Part shown: positions 35,634 through 46,951 of the stretch, in pieces
Layout of the letters: every line of letters begins with the position of its first letter
Numbering within the stretch: the stretch's first letter is position 1
Source of the DNA: Marisa cornuarietis
Taxonomy: Eukaryota > Mollusca > Gastropoda > Architaenioglossa > Ampullariidae
Assembly: GCA_004794655.1 (NCBI GenBank)
Contig: SMMW01000130.1
Span: 1,302,001-1,366,000 of the forward strand
Length of the DNA: 64,000 nt
Direction: 5' to 3'
Notes under the pieces: model-generated
Database searches by the model: none
The model's input: the letters and a program-made list of their open reading frames with translations, nothing else
What the model was told of the DNA's origin: nothing
Program-made: the position numbers and the translations under genes

Positions 35634-35706
35634 GTAAGTAGCGCCACAAATATTTGTTTGCAGATGTTCGGAAAGTCAGTTTGTTGTAAACTTCGATCTC
35701 CACCAC

Positions 35707-35713
<7 letters not shown>

Positions 35714-35779
<66 letters not shown>
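35714..35779 (+). repeat. (CA)n microsatellite
   Basis: CA dinucleotide run of about 33 units just downstream of the proposed FMO-A first exon. It is absent at the matching place of FMO-B. Confidence 0.95.
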
Positions 35780-35781
<2 letters not shown>

Positions 35782-36143
35782 GAAGCACAGAATTACATTT
35801 TAAAAAGCTAACAGTTTACACTGTTGTTGCTCAGAACATTAACCCCCAAGAGAATTTTTTTTTCTGACTGAGACCTACCCTTGTTGATCGAGGCTATATA
35901 GCTGGTGGGTCGAGAACGAACTAATATTGGTTAGTATCAGCTGCGTAAGCAGTTCAGTCTGGGGAAAGATGTATTTCACGTTATTAAAGGTAGCCACCCC
36001 TATCACACCACCCATTTGAATATTAGCATGCTTTGCATCCATGTTGACAGGCAAGTTACACAAAAAATCAAACATTTGTCAAAACAAATTTTCTGGTGAT
36101 AGCATTTTTTTGGTTATTGAATAAATGAATTTTGCTGGAGATT

Positions 36144-36147
<4 letters not shown>

Positions 36148-36188
<41 letters not shown>

Positions 36189-36213
36189 GCACGCACGCAC
36201 GCACACACACACA
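36148..36213 (+). repeat. (CA)n/(GCAC)n microsatellite
   Basis: CA run passing into GCAC units and back into CA. It corresponds to the (CA)n tract at 46893-46950 in the other duplicated segment. Confidence 0.9.
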
Positions 36214-36337
36214 TACACACACATATACAGGGAGCGAAACATTTCTCCCGATCAGTATATAGGAACATTGCCAACTATTTGTGATCTCAGTATCAATAGG
36301 GAGCATGTTGTAGGACAGCCCAGGTTTACCCTGAGGA

Positions 36338-36410
36338 GTTAGTTAATTGTTGTTTTATGCCAAGTCAGCAACTAAGGCTATCTCATGGCAAAAACATGGT
36401 ACATGACTAT
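36338..36410 (-). repeat. SINE 3' fragment
   Basis: Contains TTGTTGTTTTATGCCAAGTCAGCAACTAAGGCTAT-type sequence in two blocks, matching on the minus strand the 3' part of the SINE at 7525-7712. It interrupts the duplicated upstream segment and is absent from the FMO-B copy, so it inserted after the duplication or was lost there. Confidence 0.55.
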
Positions 36411-36779
36411 TCAAAGGTTTACCCTGAGGAAATCGTGTCAAATCTGAGGACCTGAGGCTAGTACAGAGGTGGCTGTGACATCGCTACTCGACACAACCTC
36501 ACGTCAAGTACTCGAGATTCGAGAAGCTCCTAGTGATAATAGTTTTCCCCTTTTGTACTAGTACATGTGCTTAAAGCATGATCGTTGGTAAAACCGTGTA
36601 GACAACAGACAACTCTGGACCGGATTATCGATGCTGTATGAGAACTAACCGTTCACTCCTCAGTTCCTTATCCACGCACTATTTTTGTTATGGTTTTATC
36701 TGTTTACTGACACTTATGTTTACTGCATGGTTGACTGCTGTGCATGAGCGATGAATACACTGACTCATCTAAGGAACTG

Positions 36780-37980
36780 TAAAACTACACCTTGAATATG
36801 GGCCAAGCGCTTGGATGATAGCAACAAAGAACACATCAACAGACGCTGGACAAAGTTCAGAATCAAGCACTAAGACTAATGACTGGAGCCATGAAAACAA
36901 CACCAAAAAAAAAAAAAAGGAGCAGATAACTGCAGTCCTTCCCCTTAGCAAGAGAAGAGTGTGAGCCAGTAAGTACAAGCACAGCACACGCCATCTAATG
37001 AGTGCCAGACAAACACAACTATCTTGAAGTAGGCTCAAAAGATCAAGCTTTGTGAAAGAGACATAGGAACTACAGAGACAACACCAGAAACAACTTCCTG
37101 CAGAGGTAGAGAACTAGGTCCCCTCTACCGCTCATCCTTCATGGTAAGAGACAGAGAATAGCCTTACCATCTGCACCACAATTCCACATTTAACGGTTAA
37201 GGACGAACACAGCGAAACAAGCAAAATAACACTGGCGCTTGCAATTGGTAGAAAAAATATCCCCAAGAAGCATGGATACGGGCTACAGATGGGTCAGCGG
37301 CATACGCCATCCGAAATGGAGGAGCTGGGGTATACATCTAGTACCCCGATGGACATAGGGAGACAATAGCAATTCCACCGGGCTTTCATTGCACCAACTA
37401 CAAAGCCAAAGTTGAAGCCCTGATACGTGTGGGAACAGTGTCAGCAGCAAAGCAGGCTCAGACTCACAATTGGTGTTCCTAACAGATGCCGTCTGTCCTA
37501 AAAGCCACTCACAATAACCAACTGCCTATGCTGACAACAGCACTGACAAATGCCATTTGCCTAAAAACAGTACAGCAGTGGATCCCTTCACTCTGTGGTA
37601 TTGATGGCAATAACCAGGCTGACAGAATGGCAACATTAGGAGCTGAAGCCAGGCAGGATGAAAACAAGGTCAGCCTAGCAGAAATGAAGACCATCATCAA
37701 AACAGACCATCCAAACCACCAGATAGGTACCATTACTTGTCCATATCAGAGCAGGTGATAATTTTTCGCCTCAGGACAGGGCAACAGACTGAAGGACCAT
37801 CTTTATCAAAAGCGCCACCTGGTGCCATCTCCAACGTGTTCATGTGGAGACTCAGAATAAACCACGGAACATATCCTTCAAGAGTGAACGTTCCTACAGG
37901 AACTGAGGACGAAGGTGTAACACGTGCTACATTGGGTTGTGCAAAAACCCGTCAACTGTTCCTCTCTGGGTAGGTACGTG
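36780..37980 (+). pseudogene. Degenerate RNase H-bearing non-LTR retrotransposon 3' half
   Basis: Plus-strand frames, broken by stops and shifts, encode in order: LDKVQNQALRLMTGA at about 36845-36890 (end of an RT thumb), TDGSA at about 37284-37298 (first RNase H aspartate), KVEAL, WIPSLCGIDGNNQADRMA at about 37575-37630 (last RNase H motif), then NRLKDHLYQKRHLV and CSCGDSE with TTEHILQE (terminal zinc knuckle) at about 37785-37875. This is the I/jockey-like order RT, RNase H, knuckle. It separates the duplicated upstream segment from FMO-A. Confidence 0.7.
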
Positions 37981-38261
37981 TAGCTCGCGCGTGTCCTGTT
38001 ACTACCCGGTTCTGCAGTCGCTCTCTTCCATGAAAAGATATGCTTCGCGTCAGCGGGCCTTAAGAATTACACTGTCACAGCATGGCTACGAGTCGAACTG
38101 AATGAACGTTAATGCCCTTTGACTAGCAGATTTTTCTCACTGATTAAATCAAACTAAAAATCGACATATATGTTCATCACATACTTCATGCGTAAAAAAT
38201 CCTCTTCTCTTCTTCCTACATAAGAGAAGAATAATCGAAATCTCGTTCCTTTACTGGTACC

Positions 38262-38655
38262 AGTCGTTTTAGGAGGGGGAAGTGGTACTTGGATAGACGG
38301 GGCAGCTGACAAGGGTTGCCATTCATCCCTGTATTGTGGACAGTGAGCAGGTCCTTCACAGATCGACTAGTCCACTCCTTTATGCTCGTGTCAGTTCTTC
38401 CTCTGGCCACCTCGGAGTCGATTACCTTATAAGGTACCTTGAAGGACAGTCTTTGACGAAGTTTTGTGTCGGGTCACATGACCAAACCTGACAAAGCTTC
38501 CACCGCTTGACTGTTACAAGTAGATGTTCCTGGTGTCCTACGAGTGTAGCGACCGTGCTTTGTACAAAGTCATTGGTTTTGTGTTATCTATAAGAGATTC
38601 GCATCATGCTTGAATGCTTGTATTCTCTTCTCTGTATCGACAGATCCCGTAACAG
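38262..38655 (-). pseudogene. 5'-truncated RTE-like LINE relic abutting FMO-A
   Basis: The sequence aligns with the last ~400 bp of the complete element at 24900-25310: GGATAGACGGGGCAGCTGA, CAGGTCC, GTCACATGACCAAA, GTTCCTGGTGTCCTAC, AAAGTCATTGGTTTTGTGTT, and a minus-strand frame encoding IKEWTSRSVKDLLT. It is frameshifted. Its truncated 5' end lies about 20 bp from the FMO-A start codon, so it has replaced the sequence found at this place upstream of FMO-B. Confidence 0.75.
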
Positions 38656-38672
38656 GTCGTTGATCTTCCAGC

Positions 38673-39972
38673 ATGCGGGTAGCGGTGATCGGTGGCGGGT
38701 GCAGTGGACTAGCGGCCATCAAGTGCTGCCTGGATGAAGGATTGGAACCCGTGTGCTTCGAACGTACCGACGAGCTGGGCGGCCTGTGGCACTACAAGGA
38801 GCAGGTCAAGGACGGTCAGGCCTGCGTCATGAGGTCAACGGTCATCAACACCAGCAAGGAGATGATGTGCTACAGCGACTACCCCATCCCCAAGGAGTAC
38901 CCCAACTTCATGCACAACACCTTCGTGTGGCAGTACTTCAAGGACTACGCCAAACACTTCGGACTCGCTGACTACATTCGCTACAATATGGAGGTGATGA
39001 GCGTCAAGCGGGCCCCAGACTTCGCGGAGTCGGGACGCTGGCTCGTAGACAGTAAGTTCGAAACTCCATCTCTCTCTTCTTGCTGTTACATAGTCGGAGA
39101 GAAAGTTGCAATTATTTTTTATGGCAGATAACGTGTGATGTTTTATCGAAGCTAAGGATGCAAAGGTGTATCTGAAAATTGGGAAAGTAAAAACTTATAT
39201 ATTTTACTACCCATCTATTCAGGAATAAGTGAATGTGTAGATATTCAAGGTGGAAGACACTTTGTAGTGTGTAGTTTTGCTTTGTGCTTATGTTTTCAGG
39301 GATCAGGAGAAGGAGACTTTGTGTTAGAATAGTAATAGAAATAAAGATCCTGTTTGTAGCTGGCTTCGTCATGGATGATGTCTTCTGCTGAGCTCTTCCA
39401 GCTGTGATGATGTTGTCAAACGTATTCATGCGCGACATCAGTGTAACAAAACAGTGCAACACGTGTACTCTTAATGTTCTCAACGTGACGGGCTGACAAC
39501 TTATGTTCGGCAACCCTAGTGGGAGGGGGGGACACGACTTTTCCGGTTTGATGGGAAAATAAAATTTCTATTAGTTCTAGCAACTGTCTCGCTCCCCTAG
39601 CTCATTCCCCCCACTCTCTCTTTCTCTCGACGATTTTGTCGCTTGTTCGCTTTCTCCCTCTGTCAGTGCTGTCTGATGGCGCAACGGTCACCAATACAGA
39701 GAAGGTTGGGGTTCCTAGGTTCAGCTCTCGTCTAGGGTACGCGGCTCTTTCTCTGCATGTGCCGTTTGTTTACAAAGCTGACTGCCTTGCCGTGATATAG
39801 CTTTAGTTGCTGCCTCGTTGTAAAATACCAGCCCCCTGCCTTCCTCTCACCCCAACCTCCGTAAGTGGCGGGCCCTGGCAGCTACCACATCTATCCATGT
39901 GCTCCCCCCAACGACAGGTACCAGTCAAGGGACGACTGATTAACAGACGATCGGCTCATTCACTCTCTCTAT

Positions 39973-40046
<74 letters not shown>

Positions 40047-43000
40047 AACAAACACAAACACACACACTTTCTCTCTCTCACACCAGTCATATGCACACAT
40101 CTCATTGTTCTTATTGGACACAAATTTGTTTTCGAAGTTTTCGAAGTTTGTTCGGTGAGGTGCGTGTGCATCTATTCTCACCAATTCGTATTTTGTTCAT
40201 TAACTACACGTGACGATACATTCTCTACATACTGAATTACTTTTAAAGTAGACAAGACATGCAAGAGTTCTATATCCTCGAGCTCGTGAAGCTGTGTCGC
40301 TGGAGAAACGGCGGTTTATTCAGGGCGCTCACTGTCACGTGTTGCAGCGCGAGATCACAAGACTGGCGACGAGAGGCGCGAGACGTTTGACGCTGTGATG
40401 GTGTGCACGGGCCACCACGCGGACAAGAACGTGCCGCACTTCGCCGGCCTGAGCGAGTTCCAGGGCAGAGTACAGCACTCCCACGACTACCGGACTCCCC
40501 AGGGGCTGGAGGACAAGCAGGTTGTCGTCGTCGGCTTTGGCAACTCCGGCGTGGACCTGGCCGTGGAGCTCAGCAAAGTGGCGAAGGTAAAGACAACACG
40601 TGGACGTCGCCATGGTAACCATTGCATCAGATAAAAAAAAAAATTAAAAAGCCGACATCCCGGTAAACGTTGACTTCAAGTATGCATCGCGTGTTGCCGT
40701 CATTTTGCTGTGCTTTGATCTTTTTCAGCAAGTGTACTTGAGTACCCGACGGGGTGGATGGATATTCAGCAGGGTCGACGATGGAAGTGGTCTGCCATCT
40801 GATCTTGAATTCAGCGGCCGTTTATTTTCTATAATACGAAGCTTTCTTCCGTTGTGGCTGGTGCAGCAACTCGTTAAGGCAAAAGTCAACAGGTGTGTTG
40901 TAGACGTTTTCCTTATCTACTCAAGGCTGTTAATCAGGACAAGTGAAAAGAGGGAAAACTACTCAAGACATTAGTTATAAAAGAAACTGGCAGGAAAAAT
41001 AATTTTTAAACCTAAACTAAATTCTGGAAAATTAATTGAGGGAGATTAGGTGATAAACAAAGAAGAGCCCACATAATGAATAAAGAAGAGAACGTGCGAT
41101 GAACAAAGAAGGTTAAAAATTAATGAATAAAGAATAGAAGAGGTGAGGAATGAAGACAGGGAACAGGTAATGAGTAAAGTGTACGGAAGGAATAAAAAGA
41201 CAAGAATCGATGACGTGCTATTCTCTGTTGCAGGAAATTTGACCACTACCTGTATCGTCTGGCACCAGAAGATCCTCCTCTTTCACAACACCCTGTAGTT
41301 AACGATGACCTGCCTAACGCCATCATCACCGGGCGGGTCAAGGTCATGGCTGACGTTAAGAGGTTCACGTCCCATGGAGTCGAGTTTGTTGACGGGACTA
41401 CCGTGGACAACATAGATGCAGTATGTATAAATGAATAAAATGGACGGATGACGACAACAAATTGTAATAGGACGTACATACACTTACCTTGCATACACAC
41501 GACGCATATTACACACATACACCACGCTCGACGAGCCCCCGTAGGTGGGATTGAAGGTGAAGAGATTTCTGGTTGATTTTTTGGCAGATGAAGAACTCGC
41601 TGCTCTCTCTTTTCTATCTGGCCATGGAACCGTCTCGTTTCTTCTTCTTTTTACGTCATTCTTTCCCAAAATTACGACAAACGAATGACGCACACAAGAC
41701 GTCAAACATAAGACACCCTTCCCACACACGAAACAATACAAGACCTACCCCTAACCTATTACACAAATGGACAGGGTTACTAAGCAGACAAAAGACTTGA
41801 AGACAATATAAATATGGTACAAATGACATAAAAAGACGATATAAATGTAACAAAACTCTAACCTTTGTATTGATAAAGACTTCTAAAGATTAAATTGCTC
41901 AAAGGGTACTGTGAAGTACATCACAGGCAACATACTTGTCTTATGTAAGTCATGTAATCCAAACATTCATCTTAAGTCATGTAGCATGCTTGTTATTTTT
42001 GTACTGTAAAGGTTTCTGTAAAGTCACTGAATTCTCCATAGACCGTGGGAGTACGCAGCAACACACGCATAGACATACGTGCATACAGGCCCACTCACAA
42101 ACAACTGCTCGGAAGTTAAAATTGTGAAGTACCTTGCTTCGTGCACAGGTTCTGCTGGCCACGGGCTACATCTTCGGTTTCCCGTTCGTGGAGAAGGAGG
42201 TGATCGACGTCCAGCAGAACCGCCTGCCGCTCTTCAAGTACTGCTTCCCACCCGACCTGCAGCACAACACCATCGCCTTCATTGGCTGCTTCCAGCCTCT
42301 GGGCGCCATCATGCCAGCCGCCGAACTCCAGTGCCGACTGGCAGCCAGAGTCTTTAAGGCAAGACCTGACATTTCTAATGGACTGCTAGCTCTGGTCACG
42401 TGATCAACCAATCTTCCTCCCACTCCCACTCTTAACACGCGAGTTTATTCGTGTTCTCTGGCGCATGCGTAATAGATGACCTGCCCAAAATTTTATTCCA
42501 CCTGTAAATGCACCAACTTTTATTGTCTTTTCACAGCAACATTGGTTGAATGTTCGTCGGTATATTCGTTACTGCGCATGCGTAGATTACATAATTTTAA
42601 AATTTTCATCACAAACATCTAAGCCCTTGACCTAAAGACGATATCAGAAAAAAAATATGAAGAGAAAGCGAGGTCACAGACAGATAAAGACATGTATAGA
42701 CACCTACAGCAAACTATCGACAGATAGAGACAGCTATTTGCAGTTTAAAGATGCTTTCTTAATGGTAGCGCCTTTGCCGATGGATGATAATGACCATGAT
42801 ACCAACAAATGATTGATTGATGATAGACCGACATGGATGCGCGCACGCACGCACACACACACACACACACACGCACAGATAATTCCAATTCTGACATGTT
42901 TTGTTTGGGTGGCGGAGCAGGGCGAGGCCAGGTTGCCGTCGCGGTCCGAGATGTGGGAGGACATCAGGAAGAAAGAGGCGGCGATGGCACAACGCTACGT

Positions 43001-43579
43001 GCGCACACAGCGCCACACCATCCAGGTGGACTGGGTGCCCTTCATGGACGAGCTGGCAAACCTCATCGGGTGCAAGCCACAGATTGGTCAGTATGTCTGC
43101 ACGTGACTTTATTAAACGGACAGTGTTTTGTAAGAAATCCTTACCAGGTGAAACACTTGGGGTCATGAACAAAGTTACAAATTCTCACCAGTGTTACTTT
43201 TATTTTCCTGTTCAACTGAATTGACTTGTGTCCACTTTTGCTGTTTTATGTATGAAGATATTCATACGTACATATGAACAGTTTCTTACATACATATTTA
43301 CATTGTCTCGCTACTCTCTCCACAGGTTCCTTGTTCCTGTCTGACCCCAAGCTAGCCTGGAACCTGTTGATGGGACCCGTGACCCCCTACACATATCGTC
43401 TACACGGTCCGGGGTCGTGGGCCGGAGCGCGGGAGGCTGTCCTCACCACCATGGACAGGGTTCGATTCCCGTTCAGTACTAAGCCCGTCCCTCGCCGATT
43501 TGACGCCAACTTGAGACTGCTCGCTCACCTGTTGACCATCGCTGTCGTCATCATCCTCATCGTTTTTATTTTCCTCTAA
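38673..43579 (+). CDS. Flavin-containing monooxygenase, tandem copy A
   Basis: ER-anchored FAD/NADPH monooxygenase that oxygenates soft nucleophiles (amines, sulfides). Coding exons: 38673-39051, 40348-40586, 40729-40892, 41234-41420, 42149-42358, 42921-43086, 43326-43579; total 1599 nt, 532 aa, the usual FMO length. Visible: FAD-binding GGGCSG (residues 7-12), FERTDELGGLW, VMVCTGHH, the FMO signature F164-G166-H170-Y174 (FQGRVQHSHDY), NADPH-binding GFGNSG (189-194), LLATGY, and a hydrophobic C-terminal anchor. Phases agree at all junctions. Intron 5 uses a GC donor (AAG|GCAAGA). Start chosen by alignment with copy B, which has two extra residues (MAKR versus MR). The start codon follows ATCTTCCAG, which may be an acceptor. 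The paralogue at 48305-56015 is nearly identical except in exon 3. Substrate unknown. Confidence 0.97.
39665..39842 (+). repeat. tRNA-derived SINE copy in FMO-A intron 1
   Basis: Same order as the SINE at 7525-7712: GATGGCGCAACGGTCACC (A-box region), GGTTCAGCTCTCGTC (B-box), CTGACTGCCTTGCCGTGAT, and TTGCTGCCTCGTTGTAAAA at the 3' end. A small part of the head is deleted. Confidence 0.65.
39868..39945 (+). mobile_element. RTE-like LINE 3'-end fragment in FMO-A intron 1
   Basis: Matches, in sense orientation, the last ~75 bp of the complete element (GCGGGCCCT, ACATCTATCCATGTGCTCC, CCCCAACG, CAAGGGACGACTGATTAA). It is only the extreme 3' end, a typical severely 5'-truncated insertion. It lies between a SINE and the (CA)n tract. 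Confidence 0.7.
39975..40042 (+). repeat. (CA)n microsatellite
   Basis: CA dinucleotide run of about 34 units, followed by CAAA/CAAACA variants up to about 40068. It lies in FMO-A intron 1. Confidence 0.95.
42841..42876 (+). repeat. (GCAC)n/(CA)n microsatellite
   Basis: Short mixed GCAC and CA tract in FMO-A intron 5, about 45 bp before the exon 6 acceptor. Confidence 0.85.
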
Positions 43580-43726
43580 AAGTAGCTCATAGAAAACGAA
43601 GTACTGTGCAATGCTGGTGTTTGATTGGATTTACAGTTTTGAAAACCTTAGGTGTAGACTCAAACTGGTCAGCCCTGGTTCGCTTTCCAACCACTAAGCG
43701 ATCTCATGGATTTCTTGTACCCTTTA

Positions 43727-44200
43727 AGGGCTTCTGCTAACGCAAAAAATTGCGTACAGTACGCATTAAAAGTTCGGAGGACCCCTTCAATTTTCTTTAA
43801 TGGGGTCCCAGGGGACCTCTTCAAATTTGGGCGAAAAACAGATATAAAATTGGGTAAGTGTAGTGTCTGACATCGTAGCCCAATCTATTGTTGTCGTCTG
43901 CTACAAGGTGAGAGTAACTTCCCTTGCACTGAGTTTTTTTCCCTTACCGGAAAGAGTTCCATTAACATATTTTAAAGATTTCGTTGACAGCGTGGTTAAA
44001 ATCATCGTCTCAGAAACGGAAAGAAAGTGAGGGTGTAGACAAACAGCAAGATAATGAAGATCGTGAACCCACATCATCATGCCCTGTTCCATCTAGTACC
44101 TGTGATTTTTTTTCCACATTGTAAAGGAACCCCTTAGAGTTAGCCTGGGACCCCTTAGAAAATCTGGGACACCAAAGAATTTAGCCTTAGAAGAAGCCCT
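43727..44200. mobile_element. Non-autonomous hAT-like element (MITE) with imperfect terminal inverted repeats
   Basis: The left end AGGGCTTCTGCTAACGC and the right end, read in reverse complement, AGGGCTTCTTCTAAGGC agree at most of ~20 positions, giving terminal inverted repeats of a ~474-bp element. The interior carries GGGGTCCCAGGGGACC and GGGACCCCTTAG motifs like those beside the hAT relic at 200-460, suggesting an internally deleted relative. I could not find a clean 8-bp target duplication. Confidence 0.55.
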
Positions 44201-45850
44201 AAATTTACTTCAATGCATGTTAAAAGATGTGTAATATTTTAAAATGTCATCCATAACCATTTGACTGGTTCGGAAAAGGTAGCGGTTTAGGGTTAAGTAC
44301 GGTTTTTAATAATTTTTAAGCACACCGTTGACATTCTATGAAAAATACGAAAATACGGTGGGAGTGGGGGGCATCTCTGCTTCTGTAACAGTATGGCCTT
44401 ACGAGTTACAATATGGCGGCTAGCAGGATTCATTTGGAGCTCACCAGGGTCTGTCCATTAGATCGATAGTCTGAACTCATTGAACATCTATCCTGGCCGT
44501 GCGTCGAGACAGGACGCGCTTTATAAACTATTGATGTTATTGTTGTTGCTTTTTATGATATTTTGCAGCTTGACCATTCTCCTTTGTGGTCTTTTAAAAG
44601 GTATTAACCATCTGGCTTCTCGTTGCATCGGCTGATCGTTTGCTGATCCTTCTGACAAAAAAATAAAGAAAGAAAGAAAGAAAGTAAATGGAGGCGGTGT
44701 TTCATTAAAAATAAGAGATGGTGAAGGACTGTTGTGTTCTGTCTACGCATTTCTCCAGTGACATAAGAACCATAACAAACAGCTGCAAGCCATTTTACAT
44801 GGTGAAGAAATGTATGTACCTAGAGCAAGTGGAAGACTACATCCAGTCGAAAGAGGCTGCGCTAACGGCAGATGAAGCACCATCACGATCTGTACGCAAC
44901 TTTGAAGACCATTTTCTTGAGCGCCTTAGGGTGACTGAGGAGTTCAGTCACATCAAACTTTCCATTGAACTTTCCAGTTAGAAACAAACAAGTAAACGCA
45001 TAGATCAAAGGAGAAGCTACCCAATGACTGATGTATCATCAAAATCGCCTGCTGTGCCAGTCTCCTGTCAGTCGTAGCGAGCACACCATGATGTCTTTGC
45101 TGTCCTCCTGCCACCAGCGGTCAACGGCCAAGCCACAGGTGAGGGCCGTCAGATGGGATCCCCTTCACCTACTTCCATGAGCAGACAGTCTACAAAATAA
45201 TGCTGTTTATCAGTTGTGTGTAAAGTATTGCATGTGATTGGGTTAGGATAAGGGTGCAATGTATGTAAGGGCGAATGGAAGGATGTGACTAGTGATCGGT
45301 GGCCATTACAGAAACGTGTTCTTTGTGCAAAGTCACTTGGCAAAATAAATTTTATTATATAGAAATATGAAATGTGAATGTGTAAGAAACGATATTTATA
45401 CTCATCGATAATTAGACATGTCTATGTTTGCTTAAAAAGGTATCTTTATTATAGTCCCACCCATGTTAAAAAGAGAACGGCGACTTTAAATTCGAATTGC
45501 ACGAAAAACAAAACAACACAGTTGTTGGAAAGTATACGCAAACTATGATGCTGTAGAGACAAGTGTTTTGAGAAGCTGGTTGATGACATAACTGTACATC
45601 TCACATCTCGTCCAGCAGACTGTGATATATGCAACACAGGAAAACGCCCATCATTTTCAGTTTTTAAATGTGTGCATCAGGAACCTTATTAAAATTCTTC
45701 TTTTGACTGGTTATCATTGTCTTCTTTAAGAAAAGTTACGTTGGTGTGAAGATGAGGGCTTGGATGTCCAATGCATTAGAAAATGCACGAGTCGCTACAC
45801 GTACCTGGATATGAAGCAGCACCTCCGTGACAGCGACATCTCTGAGCTCC
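44201..45850. other. Intergenic sequence downstream of FMO-A, no gene recognised
   Basis: A (GAAA)n-like run at 44663-44685 follows TGACAAAAAAATAAAG and may be the tail of an old retroelement. The open frame at 44718-44981 (87 codons, plus strand) begins MVKDCCVLSTHFSSD and is moderately charged, but I recognise no domain and see no splice context; it may be part of the DNA-transposon debris that follows. Confidence 0.4.
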
Positions 45851-46042
45851 AATAGAAGAACGGGACAAGCTCGTCAAGATACGCCTGCTGATCGGCAAAC
45901 TAAATGAACCTTTTAAGAACTTTGGCGTGTGCTCTGAAAATATTAGCATTGATGAACAAATGGTTCGAATGATGTTATAAATATTCAAATGACCCTTGGC
46001 AGGAAAAAGGTTCCCTACCCTTTCTTTACAAGCTTGCCATCT
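45850..46042 (+). pseudogene. piggyBac-type transposase fragment
   Basis: The plus strand encodes EERDKLVKIRLLIGKLNEPF, KNFGVCSENISIDEQMV and, after a stop and frame change, PYPFFTSLP. These match the PGBD/piggyBac block around the first catalytic aspartate (LSIDEQMV) and the DNFFTSLPL block. It is truncated, with an in-frame stop at about 45978. Confidence 0.65.
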
Positions 46043-46447
46043 CACCGCTCGGTGTGGATAGCCGAGTGGTTAGAGTGATCGGGCCATAGCCGGCGCAGTG
46101 CGACGCAGCCAACTTTCCCCCCGAGTCGATCCAGCTATAGGGAATGGTAAGGGATGAGTGGGGGGGTGAGTAGATGAGCATTGCCCTCACCAAAGAGATG
46201 GCCTCGAGAAAAGGGGCGTCTCTAACACTTCACTTCCCAAAGGACCGAAAATGGTTAGGGGGCGACCTCGACATTGCCAAATGACCAAGCTGTCAGCGCA
46301 TATGTTTTGGAGAAGAGACCTGTTGACAAAACAAGTGCGGCCCACTTATTCTTTATCGTAATCTCAAAGAAGGTGCATCCACACTGATAAGTGAGTCTGA
46401 TGTGGTTGCCCGCTGCTGGCCGCTTGTATGAAGTGTGAAGACCCCGT

Positions 46448-46516
46448 TATATAAGACCGTTACATAAGGCTTGAGAACAAGCGCGTCACTCCGCGGACTT
46501 TCACTACACTAAACAG
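46448..46516 (+). promoter_or_regulatory. Candidate FMO-B promoter and non-coding first exon
   Basis: TATATAAG at 46448-46455 is followed by a short segment containing GAACAAGCG and GCGGACTTTCACTACAC, ending at a consensus donor (ACAG|GTAAGT, donor at 46517). The donor and the sequence before it are conserved upstream of FMO-A. The first coding exon follows AATCTTCCAG at 48304, a plausible acceptor. Predicted intron about 1.8 kb. Confidence 0.42.
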
Positions 46517-46892
46517 GTAAGTAGCGCCACAAATGTGTGTTAGAAGAAAACACAAACAGAGAGAGAGAGAACAACATAAACTAGCAATTTACACTGTTGT
46601 GTTTCAGAAGACTAGGCCCGTAGAGAAGTTCCTTTTGACTGAGACTTACCCTTGTTTAGGCAAAGTAGCTCAAGGGTCAAGAACAAGTTGACTTTAATCA
46701 GTATAGGCTGTGTAAACAGTGATCTGGTGGGGGCAAAGATGTATTCGCATTACTCAAGCCCCAACCGCTATGCTACCCATGTGAATGTTACCACGCGCTG
46801 CATCCCAGATAATGACGCTTACAGCGCTGCACGAGGCCAATCGAATTTCTTGGTGTTTCGCGAAAGAAATCAAATTTTGCGGGAGATTTTTG

Positions 46893-46950
<58 letters not shown>
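46893..46950 (+). repeat. (CA)n microsatellite
   Basis: CA dinucleotide run of about 29 units, at the place matching 36148-36213 in the other duplicated segment. Confidence 0.95.

Positions 46951-46951
<1 letters not shown>

Larger units (their letters stand above)
35255..36770 (+). repeat. Duplicated upstream segment of FMO-A
   Basis: Collinear with 46050-47420 upstream of FMO-B. Shared landmarks in order: GAGCGATCGGGTC-type SINE head, CCAGTCGACCCAG, GTCAAGCTGTCAGCGC, TTATTCTTTATCGTAATCTC, GGTGCATCCACACTGATAAG, CAGGTAAGTAGCGCCACAAA, a (CA)n tract (36148-36213, partly GCAC units here), GAAGCTCCTAG and TTATGGTTTTAT. A second (CA)n tract (35714-35779) and a short inserted SINE end (36338-36410) distinguish this copy. 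The first ~330 bp look like a tRNA-headed SINE. Confidence 0.8.

Noticed and set aside
38753..38971. Alternative-frame Arg/Gln-rich peptides over FMO exons (also at 40403, 48391, 50450 and 54511)
   Set aside because: They overlap FMO exons in the wrong frame and owe their openness to the GC-rich coding sequence.
44718..44981. 87-codon frame downstream of FMO-A as a gene
   Set aside because: No domain recognised, surrounded by transposon debris, no splice or promoter support.
46052..46135. Possible intact tRNA-Leu gene
   Set aside because: A-box and a B-box-like motif are present, but there is no acceptor stem pairing or proper anticodon arm, and a SINE-like body follows.
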